64,000 nt of DNA from Microcaldota archaeon (GTDB lineage Archaea; Micrarchaeota; Micrarchaeia; Micrarchaeales; CABMGC01). The notes below the pieces were generated by a model. That model worked only from the letters and a program-made list of their open reading frames with translations. It did not search any database and had not been told where the DNA came from. The stretch is from contig JAJZLO010000028.1 in NCBI GenBank assembly GCA_021803405.1, positions 1 through 64,000 of the forward strand, in the 5' to 3' direction. Shown here piece by piece: positions 38,401-46,450 of this stretch; the first letter of the stretch is position 1; each line of letters starts with the position of its first letter. Made by a program: the position numbers and the translations under genes.

Positions 38401-41400
38401 ATTACCGATTTGGGCACTACAACGCCATTTACCGTTTCATCTGCTTATAACTCTATATACTCATCTGCAGGGACCGCAGCGACAGTCTCAATTACTTCAT
38501 CAAATCAAACTCTAGATAGCGGCCAGTACGAAACCCTAACTGCAACAATAAGTGGTGGTTCCGGTTCTTTTAATGTAGAGTTCTACAATATCTCAGGTTC
38601 AAAGCAAATAGGATCAAATATACTTATAAGCTCTGTAAGCTCTGGAAGCTCCGGGTCAATTACTTTTAAATCAGTAAATACTGGTTCTTACTTATTCAAT
38701 GCAATAGCATCTCAAAGCGGAAATACTATCTCCTCATTTACCACTACTATAACTGTAAATCCTTCTTTATCTTCGTTATCTATATCACCTTCAACAGAAA
38801 TATTGGACAGTGGACAACAGGTTATCTTAACCTCCTTAATATCTGGTGGTTCAACTCCTTATCATTACACTTGGTATAGTGGAACCTCATCAACATGCAG
38901 CTCCGATACCTCTATAGTCGGTACCTCTTCATCATATACTGCATCTCCTACTTCATCAACTTATTATTGCTTAAAGGTTCTAGATAGTGCATCTACACAA
39001 GAATCTTCAATTTCTTCTACTTCATATTTTTCAGTAAATCCTACTCCTACCATCTCAATAACTCCTTCAAACTCTATCTTAGATAGTGGTCAATATGAAG
39101 AGTACTCATTTTCAATTTCAGGAGGAACCGGTCCATTTACTGGAGAACTTATAAATAAGACCTCAGACAAACAAACATCCTCAAATATTATCATCACTGG
39201 GCCTGGTTCTCCTGGTTCGTTACTTTATCAAATATTCAATACCGGAAGCTACAATTATAATGCTATATTTACCGATACTGGAACAACAGTACCATATGTA
39301 TTTTCTTCTTCAAGCAGTAGCATATCAGTGAATCCACAATTACTTTTTACTTCATCTTCATTAACTGCAAACGCAGTAAACATAAATCAACCTATAACAA
39401 TTTCATCAACAATTTCAGGTGGCTCTCCAGATTATAATTACACATTTTATGTTTACAATAGCATGTCTAATGCTTTGATAATTAAACAAAGTTATACCTC
39501 ATCATCCACTACTAACTCCTTTACGTTTACTACTGGGACCGCGGCGCAGTATTATGCCAATGTCATAGTATCTGATAGTGCTTCAACCAAAGAACATGTA
39601 AACTCTACAAAACAAAGTTTTGTGGTTTTAGAGAATGGTGCACTTTCAGTTGAAAATCCTACCTCAACAAACTCCCTATTAGATCAAGGCCAATCAACAA
39701 CAATTTCCTCCTCTGCTTCTGGCGGCATAGGCCCATTTTCTTATCAATGGTATGAAAAAATCCCTAGTTCTGGATCTTATGCTATAATTTCAGGAGCAAC
39801 AAGTAATACTTACTCATTTGTAACCTCTTCTTCAACTTCTCCTGGTACGTATAGTTTTATACTCCAAGTTACAGATACAGGTCAAACAACGAATAATGTA
39901 GCGAATTCTATCTCAATAAACATTCCTTTAGAATCTACATTACAAATTACCTCTTCAGGAATATCATCAAATGCAATTAGCACTTCTGGAGTTCTTACTA
40001 TCTCCTCTTCTATCTCAGGTGGAACTCCACCATACACCTATAATTACTCAGTTTATAACTCAATATCTAACGCAATTTACTCATCAAACAAAGTTACTTC
40101 ATCTTCAACATCAAATTCATTTTCATTTTCAGGTTCTGCAGGATCTTATTATGCTACAATTAAAGTAACAGATTCAGCTTCAGTTGCAACCTCTCAAAAC
40201 TCGTCTCACTATGATTTTATCGTATATACTCCTTTTGGTATAACATCTATTTCAGGAAATACCATAATCGATAATCTTCAATCAACTACCTTATCTGCTA
40301 CAAAGATAGGTGGTATAGGTCCATTTTCCTATCAATGGTACCAAAAAACAAGTAACTCTATATCTTTCTATTCCATATCTGGCGCAACTAGCAACACATA
40401 TACCTTTAATTCATTCTTTACTGATTCATTAAACGGATATCCGCAAACATATTACTTTAAACTTCAAGCTGCAGACAATGGAGAAAGTTCTGGTAATATA
40501 TTGAACTCAACTCCGGTTGAATTAACTATAAATCCTCAGTTTATTCAACCTGCACTTTCCCTTAATGGCAATAACATAAATAACGGTAATGTTATTGACT
40601 TATATGCTACATTAGGAGGCGGTACAGGACCATACGAGTATAATTATGATATATATAACAGCGTTACCAATGCTATTGTAGCATCAGAAACATATATTTC
40701 ATCGTCTACCTCAAATACATTCGGCTATTTAACTTCACAAGCTGGATCGTTCTACGCTAACTTTACCGTAATTGACTCGGCTAATTTACCGGAGTCTAAA
40801 AATAGTACAAAGGCATTTTTCACGGTAAATAAAGTTTCAACTATCACAACGACTCCACCTGTTGGAGGCGGAGGGGGCGGCGGAGGCGGTGGTGGAGGCG
40901 GCGGTTCTACCGGAGCAGGAGGCGGACTTCCTCACCCAATTGTTACTCCAACTTCTTATGGTTACATAGTTTCTAACTTCGGAGTACCTGCGTCATTCAC
41001 ATTTGATTTCTGTAATCAACAGATATACAGTATACTTAACTTCATAAGCCCTGACGCGGCAGGAATATCTCTTAATAATGTGCCTTATACATTGTCCTTA
41101 GGCGCCGCACCAACAAACATTACTGGTCTAGTTGGTTGCTCTATGCAACTTTACAACGTTTCATATATTCCTTTGCAACAAACGGTTCAGATAAAGTTTT
41201 TTGGCAAGAATAATCTTACTAATACGATTACTTCAAACAACAATGGTTCTTCTGGAAATCAAAGAATAGCTAAAAACTCAACAATATCTGTGAACACCAC
41301 CGCGTCTCAGACTGTAAATGTTACAATAATCGGTTCATCCAAAAACAATATAACCTTATCTACAAAAGTATTGAATACAACATTGAACATATCAAAATTA

Positions 41401-42102
41401 CAACCAACTATTATTTATGTAAACAAGAAAAACATTTCTATATCCTTAATCTCTACTGGAAAAACACAAGCATCTATAAGGTTTTCAATACCTTCATCGA
41501 TATCTTATATAACTCCTAAAAATTACTCTACTACAATCTCAATCTTCAACTTCACTATAAAATCAAATTCATCAAGTACACTCTCGCAGAGAATAAATGT
41601 TTCTTATTCCTGTAATATACCTTCGAATACTATAAAACCATTCATCCTCAAAAATACCTCTTGGTACTTAATAACAAACTTCACTACAAACTCTCAAAAA
41701 TGCAGTATTTCATTCAATGCGCCAACAGATCCGCTAATTGGTGTTTTCTCTTCATATTCTAGCAAAACGAAAGCTACAAATACCTCTATAGTTACTAACA
41801 CCTCATTCACTACAACAATAACGTCCCAAACAACTCAACAGGTAACTACTGAACCGACTTCAATATCCCAAAATAACACTACAAAAGCAATACAAAGCAA
41901 AAATTATTCAATAATCATATATATTTTAGTAATAATATTCGTGATCATTATACTTTATCTGTTATTCAAAATAAAGAAAATCAAGATAAAGATAAAACCA
42001 AAAAACAACCAAATCAATGGAAATGACATATTAAATCAAAAACTTCCGGTAGTTAAAAATAATGAACAACCTCCAAGTAGCGAACAACCTCCAAGTACTT
42101 AA
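35473..42102 (+). CDS. Kelch / YVTN-propeller / Ig-repeat surface protein (2209 aa)
   Basis: A signal peptide (residues 1-26) precedes a first Ig-like domain. A Kelch-like propeller at about 95-430 has repeated Y-C-x-GG turns such as NTIYCIGGL. Ig/PKD repeats follow, and a seven-bladed YVTN propeller (about 660-950) lies between two halves of what reads as one Ig-like domain. About eight more repeats come next. The C-terminus has a Gly-rich hinge, the shared GYIVSNFGVPAS module, a second shared module ending DPLIGVFSSYSS, a Thr-rich stalk, a membrane helix (IIIYILVIIFVIIILYLLF) and a basic/Pro-rich tail. It is a surface protein, probably in adhesion or protein binding. Confidence 0.88.
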   Translation: MFRKITLIYIMLLIPYFLSVFVLYASTVSCTGSSQILCSNIAVTNTTIDVGQSTQITINGISSSTNLMSGNWLYSGTNITSSRTPTFTLNTSYLGNWEKQNTFPLNWNITNGQSCNILSNTIYCIGGYNYNLNTPVANVLYSGITSSGLSQWNSSGYNNYPTAVLYPACTSYNDFIYCVGGDEKDSQINGPYVINNLYYSNVSATSKSWSSGPSYPEDIYGSYCGTYTSVIYCVGGVNETSNVIVSGNQSYTEYYYHNTNYSYYSTLSPSGAPGSWIGTTNFPANILLSSTPSCIIYNSNIYCFAQIYINYISKNIAYYAPLSSSGIGTWKPITPYPENISKESCTALNNTIYCIGGLSQTSQQVSASFSAPITSNGIGNWSIGSQLVVYNSTVGLTTLALNTPCNFYSNTLYCVDGSIDDYSMPLNYVYTANIIKPNLTMLVYAYSSNQLNITFGKGVTAFIHRTSNVSSNQNFGSISLFAKINNTLNNISITGIPTIYIANKPTASIIPTNTTLDYGQRETYAIAEKGGIGPFYISLYNYSSYIGKSLIYGTNTINQGQTAYFSFTPNVLNNDNNYFSSNLIDEGSEDYAFNTSTNQIILNSDPNVTLTPITQNVVSGENGTYSISVSNGEGPFTAELYNTNSNSKVGSNVIIYSATTPQNTVTVGTDPYSVAINPSGTIAYVSNNQSNSVSVINLATNTVINTIAVGSNPVFLRLNPSGSLLYVANYGSNTIDVIKTATNTVLNTINTGQGPDYIAFNPSDTFAYVSNSKSNNISVISLSSNTVSLSIIVGSTPQSIAFSPSGTFAYVANGGSNTVSIINTATNSVASSIAVGTDPTSVAINPSGTLAYVTNYGSNNLSIISTSTNTVIKSISLASSIFQPTGPFYVTFNPTGTLAYVAEYLNSTVSEINPSTNAIVSIFPAYFHPTSLAFNPSGSFLYITSSFYNELISKNTGTNIISFPISNVGTLTYNAIITDLGTTTPFTVSSAYNSIYSSAGTAATVSITSSNQTLDSGQYETLTATISGGSGSFNVEFYNISGSKQIGSNILISSVSSGSSGSITFKSVNTGSYLFNAIASQSGNTISSFTTTITVNPSLSSLSISPSTEILDSGQQVILTSLISGGSTPYHYTWYSGTSSTCSSDTSIVGTSSSYTASPTSSTYYCLKVLDSASTQESSISSTSYFSVNPTPTISITPSNSILDSGQYEEYSFSISGGTGPFTGELINKTSDKQTSSNIIITGPGSPGSLLYQIFNTGSYNYNAIFTDTGTTVPYVFSSSSSSISVNPQLLFTSSSLTANAVNINQPITISSTISGGSPDYNYTFYVYNSMSNALIIKQSYTSSSTTNSFTFTTGTAAQYYANVIVSDSASTKEHVNSTKQSFVVLENGALSVENPTSTNSLLDQGQSTTISSSASGGIGPFSYQWYEKIPSSGSYAIISGATSNTYSFVTSSSTSPGTYSFILQVTDTGQTTNNVANSISINIPLESTLQITSSGISSNAISTSGVLTISSSISGGTPPYTYNYSVYNSISNAIYSSNKVTSSSTSNSFSFSGSAGSYYATIKVTDSASVATSQNSSHYDFIVYTPFGITSISGNTIIDNLQSTTLSATKIGGIGPFSYQWYQKTSNSISFYSISGATSNTYTFNSFFTDSLNGYPQTYYFKLQAADNGESSGNILNSTPVELTINPQFIQPALSLNGNNINNGNVIDLYATLGGGTGPYEYNYDIYNSVTNAIVASETYISSSTSNTFGYLTSQAGSFYANFTVIDSANLPESKNSTKAFFTVNKVSTITTTPPVGGGGGGGGGGGGGGSTGAGGGLPHPIVTPTSYGYIVSNFGVPASFTFDFCNQQIYSILNFISPDAAGISLNNVPYTLSLGAAPTNITGLVGCSMQLYNVSYIPLQQTVQIKFFGKNNLTNTITSNNNGSSGNQRIAKNSTISVNTTASQTVNVTIIGSSKNNITLSTKVLNTTLNISKLQPTIIYVNKKNISISLISTGKTQASIRFSIPSSISYITPKNYSTTISIFNFTIKSNSSSTLSQRINVSYSCNIPSNTIKPFILKNTSWYLITNFTTNSQKCSISFNAPTDPLIGVFSSYSSKTKATNTSIVTNTSFTTTITSQTTQQVTTEPTSISQNNTTKAIQSKNYSIIIYILVIIFVIIILYLLFKIKKIKIKIKPKNNQINGNDILNQKLPVVKNNEQPPSSEQPPST
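39775..39824 (+). repeat. 50-bp block identical to 29943-29992
   Basis: This is the second copy of the block in the 826-aa surface gene. The translated context (GATSNTYSFV) is the same, while flanking codons differ. Confidence 0.85.
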
Positions 42103-42156
42103 TAATCTAAGTTTAATATACTTATCTAATTTTATATATAATACTGGTAGTTAAAA

Positions 42157-45093
42157 ATGAAAGAAATTTATAAAGAAAAAATACAAAATCAGTTATTATT
42201 GTTATTTTCTTCTATTCTAATCCTTTTTATTTTATTAAATATTTTATACTTTACCAATATTGAGAGTGTAACTCTTCCATCAAAGACATATACTCAAAGC
42301 ATTTTTAGCACACCTTCTATAACATCTTTATCTGGTTGGGCTGGTCATTCCTTTACTATTTCTTCAAATAATGATCTGTTATGTCCTGAAATATACTCAA
42401 ATGGTACAATAGTGGCACAGCTTTCTGTTGGAAATATAAATGTTTATAGCACATCTGGCGCGTTTTTAGGAAATGCTGACCCACCAAATCTTGGCGCAGG
42501 ACCTAATCCACAATTCTATTATGATCCAACTATAAATCGTTGGATATTCGAGGTCGGAGCTATAGGTAAAACATTTTTAGACGTTTCTCAAACTGGAAAC
42601 ATCTTTGGCGGATGGTACAGTTATACTATCCCTCAAGCAGATTTTAATGATTATGCTCAATTAGGCGTAAGTGGAAATAAAATAACAATCAGTGCAGATA
42701 TTTTCAATGGGGGAACATTTGAAAATTCTACTGTATTTGTAATAAATAAAACCAAACTTATAGATCAAAATCAATTATCATTCTCTAAGTTGGTATTTAA
42801 TTACTTTTTATATGGTCAACCTATAGATACTGTAGGCGCTTCTTCTAACTCAATTTATATAGTTTACGATCTTAGAGTTGGAAATCCCGTTGGATTTATT
42901 AAAATTTCAGGTTCAGCAGAAAATCCATCTGCTACCCAAGTAAATACAAATTATCAGGGCAGCTCAGTTTATGATGGATATGCGGACTATTATACAAATA
43001 ACTTTAGCAATGGTCCAGGCCCTGCCATGACCTTTGCTACTGGAGGTCAAGCAGGAGCATTTTATAATGGAAATATATGGTATGCACATACCACTGACTT
43101 TTGTGCTACAGTTTCCATATGTATACTTGTATATGAAATAAATGCTTCTACTGGGGACATCCTGCAAAATTTTAGAATCCAGAATACAACTTATATTGTA
43201 AATTACTTCGATCCATCTATAGCTATAGATAAATACGGTGATGTATCTATATTATACGATTTTTCTAATTCTTCAATATATGGCAGTATAGGCGATGCGT
43301 TTCGTTTTAATAATACTCCTCCAGACACTATAGCTCAATACTTTACAATTAAATCAGGAACACAACCTGTCAACACTAGATATGGTGATTGGTCAGGCTC
43401 TTCTATAGGTACTTCTGGTACTGAATTTTGGTTAACTGGCCAGTATAATGGTCAAACTGGTTCAATTACTTCCTGGATAGAACCTTTACAAGTAAATTCT
43501 GGCATTCAACCAACAATATCTACTTCAACAGTATCAACAACCTCAACAGTCTCCACCACCTCAACCGTATCAACAACTTCAACCGTATCAACAACCTCAA
43601 CAGTCTCCACCACCTCAACCGTATCAACAACTTCAACCGTATCAACAACCTCAACAGTCTCCACCACCTCAACCGTATCAACAACTTCAACAGTATCAAC
43701 AACCTCAACATCTCAGACAACAAGCTATACTACATCTCCTACTACTTCATCAACTACTTCTACAACATCTACTACTTCTACAAAATCTACTACATCAACA
43801 ACCTCAATTTTAAGTACAATAAGTACTACTAGTGTAATCAGCACATCTTCAACAACTACGTTGCCTATTAGTACTACTTCTACAGCATCATCTACTTCAA
43901 GCAGTACTTCTACAACATCTTCTAGTTCAAGCAGTACATCTACATCTACTACAACATCGATATCTGGTTATTATGGTACTATAACTGCCACTCAATACGG
44001 TTATCTAGTATCAGATCTTGTTGTTTCTTCAAGATTTAATTTTGGAATATGTGGCCAAGCAATATCCGGAGATGTTATTTCTCTATCCTCAAGTTCTATT
44101 TTGGTGTCTCTAAATAATTTAAATTATACTCTTAACGTAGGTGAATCCCCAGAATTAATAAACAATACATATGGGTGTACTGTAGCTCTAAATGGCACTT
44201 CATTTGTTTTAGGCAAAGAAAACGCCAAGCTAGAATTTTTCTCCCACGCACCTCCAAAAACAACAATAACAACAACCGTAATAGAAACCACTATATTTCC
44301 TATTGCAAATACTACATTTGCAACTATACCAAAAAATAATTACATATCTATAGTAGAACCTAAATCAAACAATATAACCCTTGCTTCAAACTTTTATGAA
44401 AATAATCTTAACATAAGTATAACTTTATTAAAATCAAAACCAATGTTCATATCTAGTGAAAATCAAAACATTTCAATCTTAGTGACATCATCTGTTAATA
44501 CTTCCGCAAATCTATCATTTTCAATACTTGGATCTGTATACGCTAGCATTCCAAAAACATACAATAAAACGTTATCAATCTTTAATATAAATTTGAAAAG
44601 TCCTTCAGAAAAAAACATTTCAATAATTACCAGTATACATTACTCTTGTAAAAATCAATCAATTTCTATTAAGCCATATCTACTTGTTAAGAATCAATGG
44701 GTCGTAGAAAATAACTTTACTAAAAATATTAAAAGCTGTATCTTAACTATGCCACTACTTTCTGGTTCTACAATAGGTATTTTTAGCTCAATTCTTCCTA
44801 TACCTAAAATAACTTCTACTATCCAAACAACAACGGCTATACAAAACTCTACTTCCTCAGGAAATCAAATACTCAGGGCTCAAATAGAAAATTTCCTTGA
44901 TAAATTTGGAGTTCCAATACTTTTATTTATAATTTTAATAATAGCAATATACTACATAATCAAAGGGTTATCTAATGATTCTTCAGAAAAGGGCAACAAA
45001 GGCTCTAATTTAAGAGATTACACTCCATATGATGACAATGGTGAAAGATACATATTCAATGACAATAAAGATACGACAACTAAAAATGAATAG
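42157..45093 (+). CDS. Propeller-like surface protein with Thr/Ser stalk (978 aa)
   Basis: An N-terminal hydrophobic segment (LLLLFSSILILFILLNILYF) is a signal or anchor. The region to about residue 450 has patterns such as YYDPTINRWIFEV and DYAQLGVSGNKITIS, typical of beta-propeller or sialidase-like folds; no catalytic motif can be named. A Thr/Ser stalk follows at about 455-605, including ten perfect TVSTTS units. Then come the two juxtamembrane modules also found in the 2209-aa protein (GYLVSDLVVSSRFNFGICGQ; GSTIGIFSS), a membrane helix near residue 930 and an acidic tail. It begins 55 bases after the previous gene with its own TATA-like box. Confidence 0.86.
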   Translation: MKEIYKEKIQNQLLLLFSSILILFILLNILYFTNIESVTLPSKTYTQSIFSTPSITSLSGWAGHSFTISSNNDLLCPEIYSNGTIVAQLSVGNINVYSTSGAFLGNADPPNLGAGPNPQFYYDPTINRWIFEVGAIGKTFLDVSQTGNIFGGWYSYTIPQADFNDYAQLGVSGNKITISADIFNGGTFENSTVFVINKTKLIDQNQLSFSKLVFNYFLYGQPIDTVGASSNSIYIVYDLRVGNPVGFIKISGSAENPSATQVNTNYQGSSVYDGYADYYTNNFSNGPGPAMTFATGGQAGAFYNGNIWYAHTTDFCATVSICILVYEINASTGDILQNFRIQNTTYIVNYFDPSIAIDKYGDVSILYDFSNSSIYGSIGDAFRFNNTPPDTIAQYFTIKSGTQPVNTRYGDWSGSSIGTSGTEFWLTGQYNGQTGSITSWIEPLQVNSGIQPTISTSTVSTTSTVSTTSTVSTTSTVSTTSTVSTTSTVSTTSTVSTTSTVSTTSTVSTTSTVSTTSTSQTTSYTTSPTTSSTTSTTSTTSTKSTTSTTSILSTISTTSVISTSSTTTLPISTTSTASSTSSSTSTTSSSSSSTSTSTTTSISGYYGTITATQYGYLVSDLVVSSRFNFGICGQAISGDVISLSSSSILVSLNNLNYTLNVGESPELINNTYGCTVALNGTSFVLGKENAKLEFFSHAPPKTTITTTVIETTIFPIANTTFATIPKNNYISIVEPKSNNITLASNFYENNLNISITLLKSKPMFISSENQNISILVTSSVNTSANLSFSILGSVYASIPKTYNKTLSIFNINLKSPSEKNISIITSIHYSCKNQSISIKPYLLVKNQWVVENNFTKNIKSCILTMPLLSGSTIGIFSSILPIPKITSTIQTTTAIQNSTSSGNQILRAQIENFLDKFGVPILLFIILIIAIYYIIKGLSNDSSEKGNKGSNLRDYTPYDDNGERYIFNDNKDTTTKNE
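43528..43707 (+). repeat. 18-bp tandem repeat (10 units) with 54-bp higher order
   Basis: Ten consecutive 18-bp units each encode TVSTTS. Three unit variants (ACAGTC..., ACCGTA...TTCA, ACCGTA...CTCA) recur in the same order about three times, so a 54-bp block has been duplicated as a whole. The array is in frame inside the stalk of the 978-aa surface protein, so copy-number change would alter stalk length. Confidence 0.92.
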
Positions 45094-45163
45094 ATACCTA
45101 TGTAAATTCAAATACCAAATCTTTGGACAAAGTTTAATACACTTCTGAGTATAATATTTATAT

Positions 45164-46387
45164 ATGTGGTTCTTTAAAAAAAATTCCTCTTCAGATGCTC
45201 CAGAAGAAAACTTAACATTAGATCTTCTTATGCCTTCTGCTAAATTAGCATTTGAGAAAGTTCTTGAAGAATTTTCTAATTCTTCTAAAGAGTACATTGC
45301 TATTTTTGAATCGGCAAAGAAGGAATTTATTGAAGCTTGCCACGTTTTAGAAAAGTATTCAGGCGAGCCTAATGTAGAAGACATGTGGGCTCCAAATATT
45401 AATTCTATAAAAGCCCAAAAATCAGCCTACACAAAAACTCTTGAACGTGTTTTAGAGAAGAATAAAGAGGGTAGTTTTGATACTACTTATGGAAAATATA
45501 AAGCGGAGCTTACATACATGGACGAAACAATCTCTGAAATGCTAAGAGTAAATAGTATGTTCAAAATTATAGTCATGAGCTACTCCAACGAGTTAAATCA
45601 ATTTAAGAAAATTTTTTCTAACATGGAGCGTGCAAGGGATAAATTACGCATATCAATAGACGAGGTAGAACCGGACCATAGAAAATATGAGGATATTAGA
45701 AATAAGATAGAAAATCTTTATGGAATGACAGAGGAAATATCTCTTATGGATGAGAACAAAGAAGGACTTTCAAAAGATATATCCCTACTTGAAAACTCAG
45801 ATAGTACGACCATAGCTGAAAAACTTAAAAAAATTATCCTTGAAAAAAATAATAAGTTAGACTCTTTAAATAAAGAAATAGCTGCAATTTCTTTGCAGTT
45901 GTCAAACATTTTAATGCCTATAGAGAGAGCTGCAAGAAAGATGGATTACTCATATTCTGGAGGTAAAAGTCTTGTATCTTACATTGAAAAGCCTCTTGAA
46001 AATTTTAAATCAGAACATGATTATATTGAATTTAATAATCTACTCAACTCACTTTTTAGTTTAATTGAAAGTGATAAAATTCTTCTTAAAGGAAAAGAAG
46101 TCACACTTTCACAGATAAATAAAATAAGCAATTCAAACATTAATGAGTTAATAATAAAGTTAAGTTCTTTAGACAAAGAGCTACATATTTTAAAGGAAGA
46201 AGTATTTTCAGATGAACAGGATATAAAAGAGAATCTTTCTAAAATAAATATAATAGCCGAAAAGAAGAAGGAATTTTTGCAGATGGAAGAAAGAAAAAAT
46301 GAACTTATAAACTCAATAAATTCAACAAAAAGAAGAATAGAAGAATTATTCTTTAGTTATTATGGGAAAAAAATAAAAATTATATAA
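45164..46387 (+). CDS. Coiled-coil protein, unknown function (407 aa)
   Basis: The protein is soluble, acidic and Lys-rich. Long heptad-like stretches lie at about residues 25-60, 150-270 and 300-400 (for instance LSKDISLLENSD and LKEEVFSDEQDIKENLSK). There are no Walker motifs, so it is not an SMC/Rad50 ATPase. It begins 70 bases after the surface cluster on the same strand and 63 bases before the ClC gene. I cannot assign a family. Confidence 0.6.
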   Translation: MWFFKKNSSSDAPEENLTLDLLMPSAKLAFEKVLEEFSNSSKEYIAIFESAKKEFIEACHVLEKYSGEPNVEDMWAPNINSIKAQKSAYTKTLERVLEKNKEGSFDTTYGKYKAELTYMDETISEMLRVNSMFKIIVMSYSNELNQFKKIFSNMERARDKLRISIDEVEPDHRKYEDIRNKIENLYGMTEEISLMDENKEGLSKDISLLENSDSTTIAEKLKKIILEKNNKLDSLNKEIAAISLQLSNILMPIERAARKMDYSYSGGKSLVSYIEKPLENFKSEHDYIEFNNLLNSLFSLIESDKILLKGKEVTLSQINKISNSNINELIIKLSSLDKELHILKEEVFSDEQDIKENLSKINIIAEKKKEFLQMEERKNELINSINSTKRRIEELFFSYYGKKIKII

Positions 46388-46450
46388 GTTTAAAATCTAC
46401 TTTGTTTTTTACAAAAACCTATATTAATATTTGCTGCTTAATTCTCCATT

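Noticed and set aside
43520..43723. Minus-strand Leu/Arg repeat frame, also considered as a CRISPR-like array
   Set aside because: It is antisense to the TVSTTS repeat. Units are contiguous without spacers and in frame with the surface gene.
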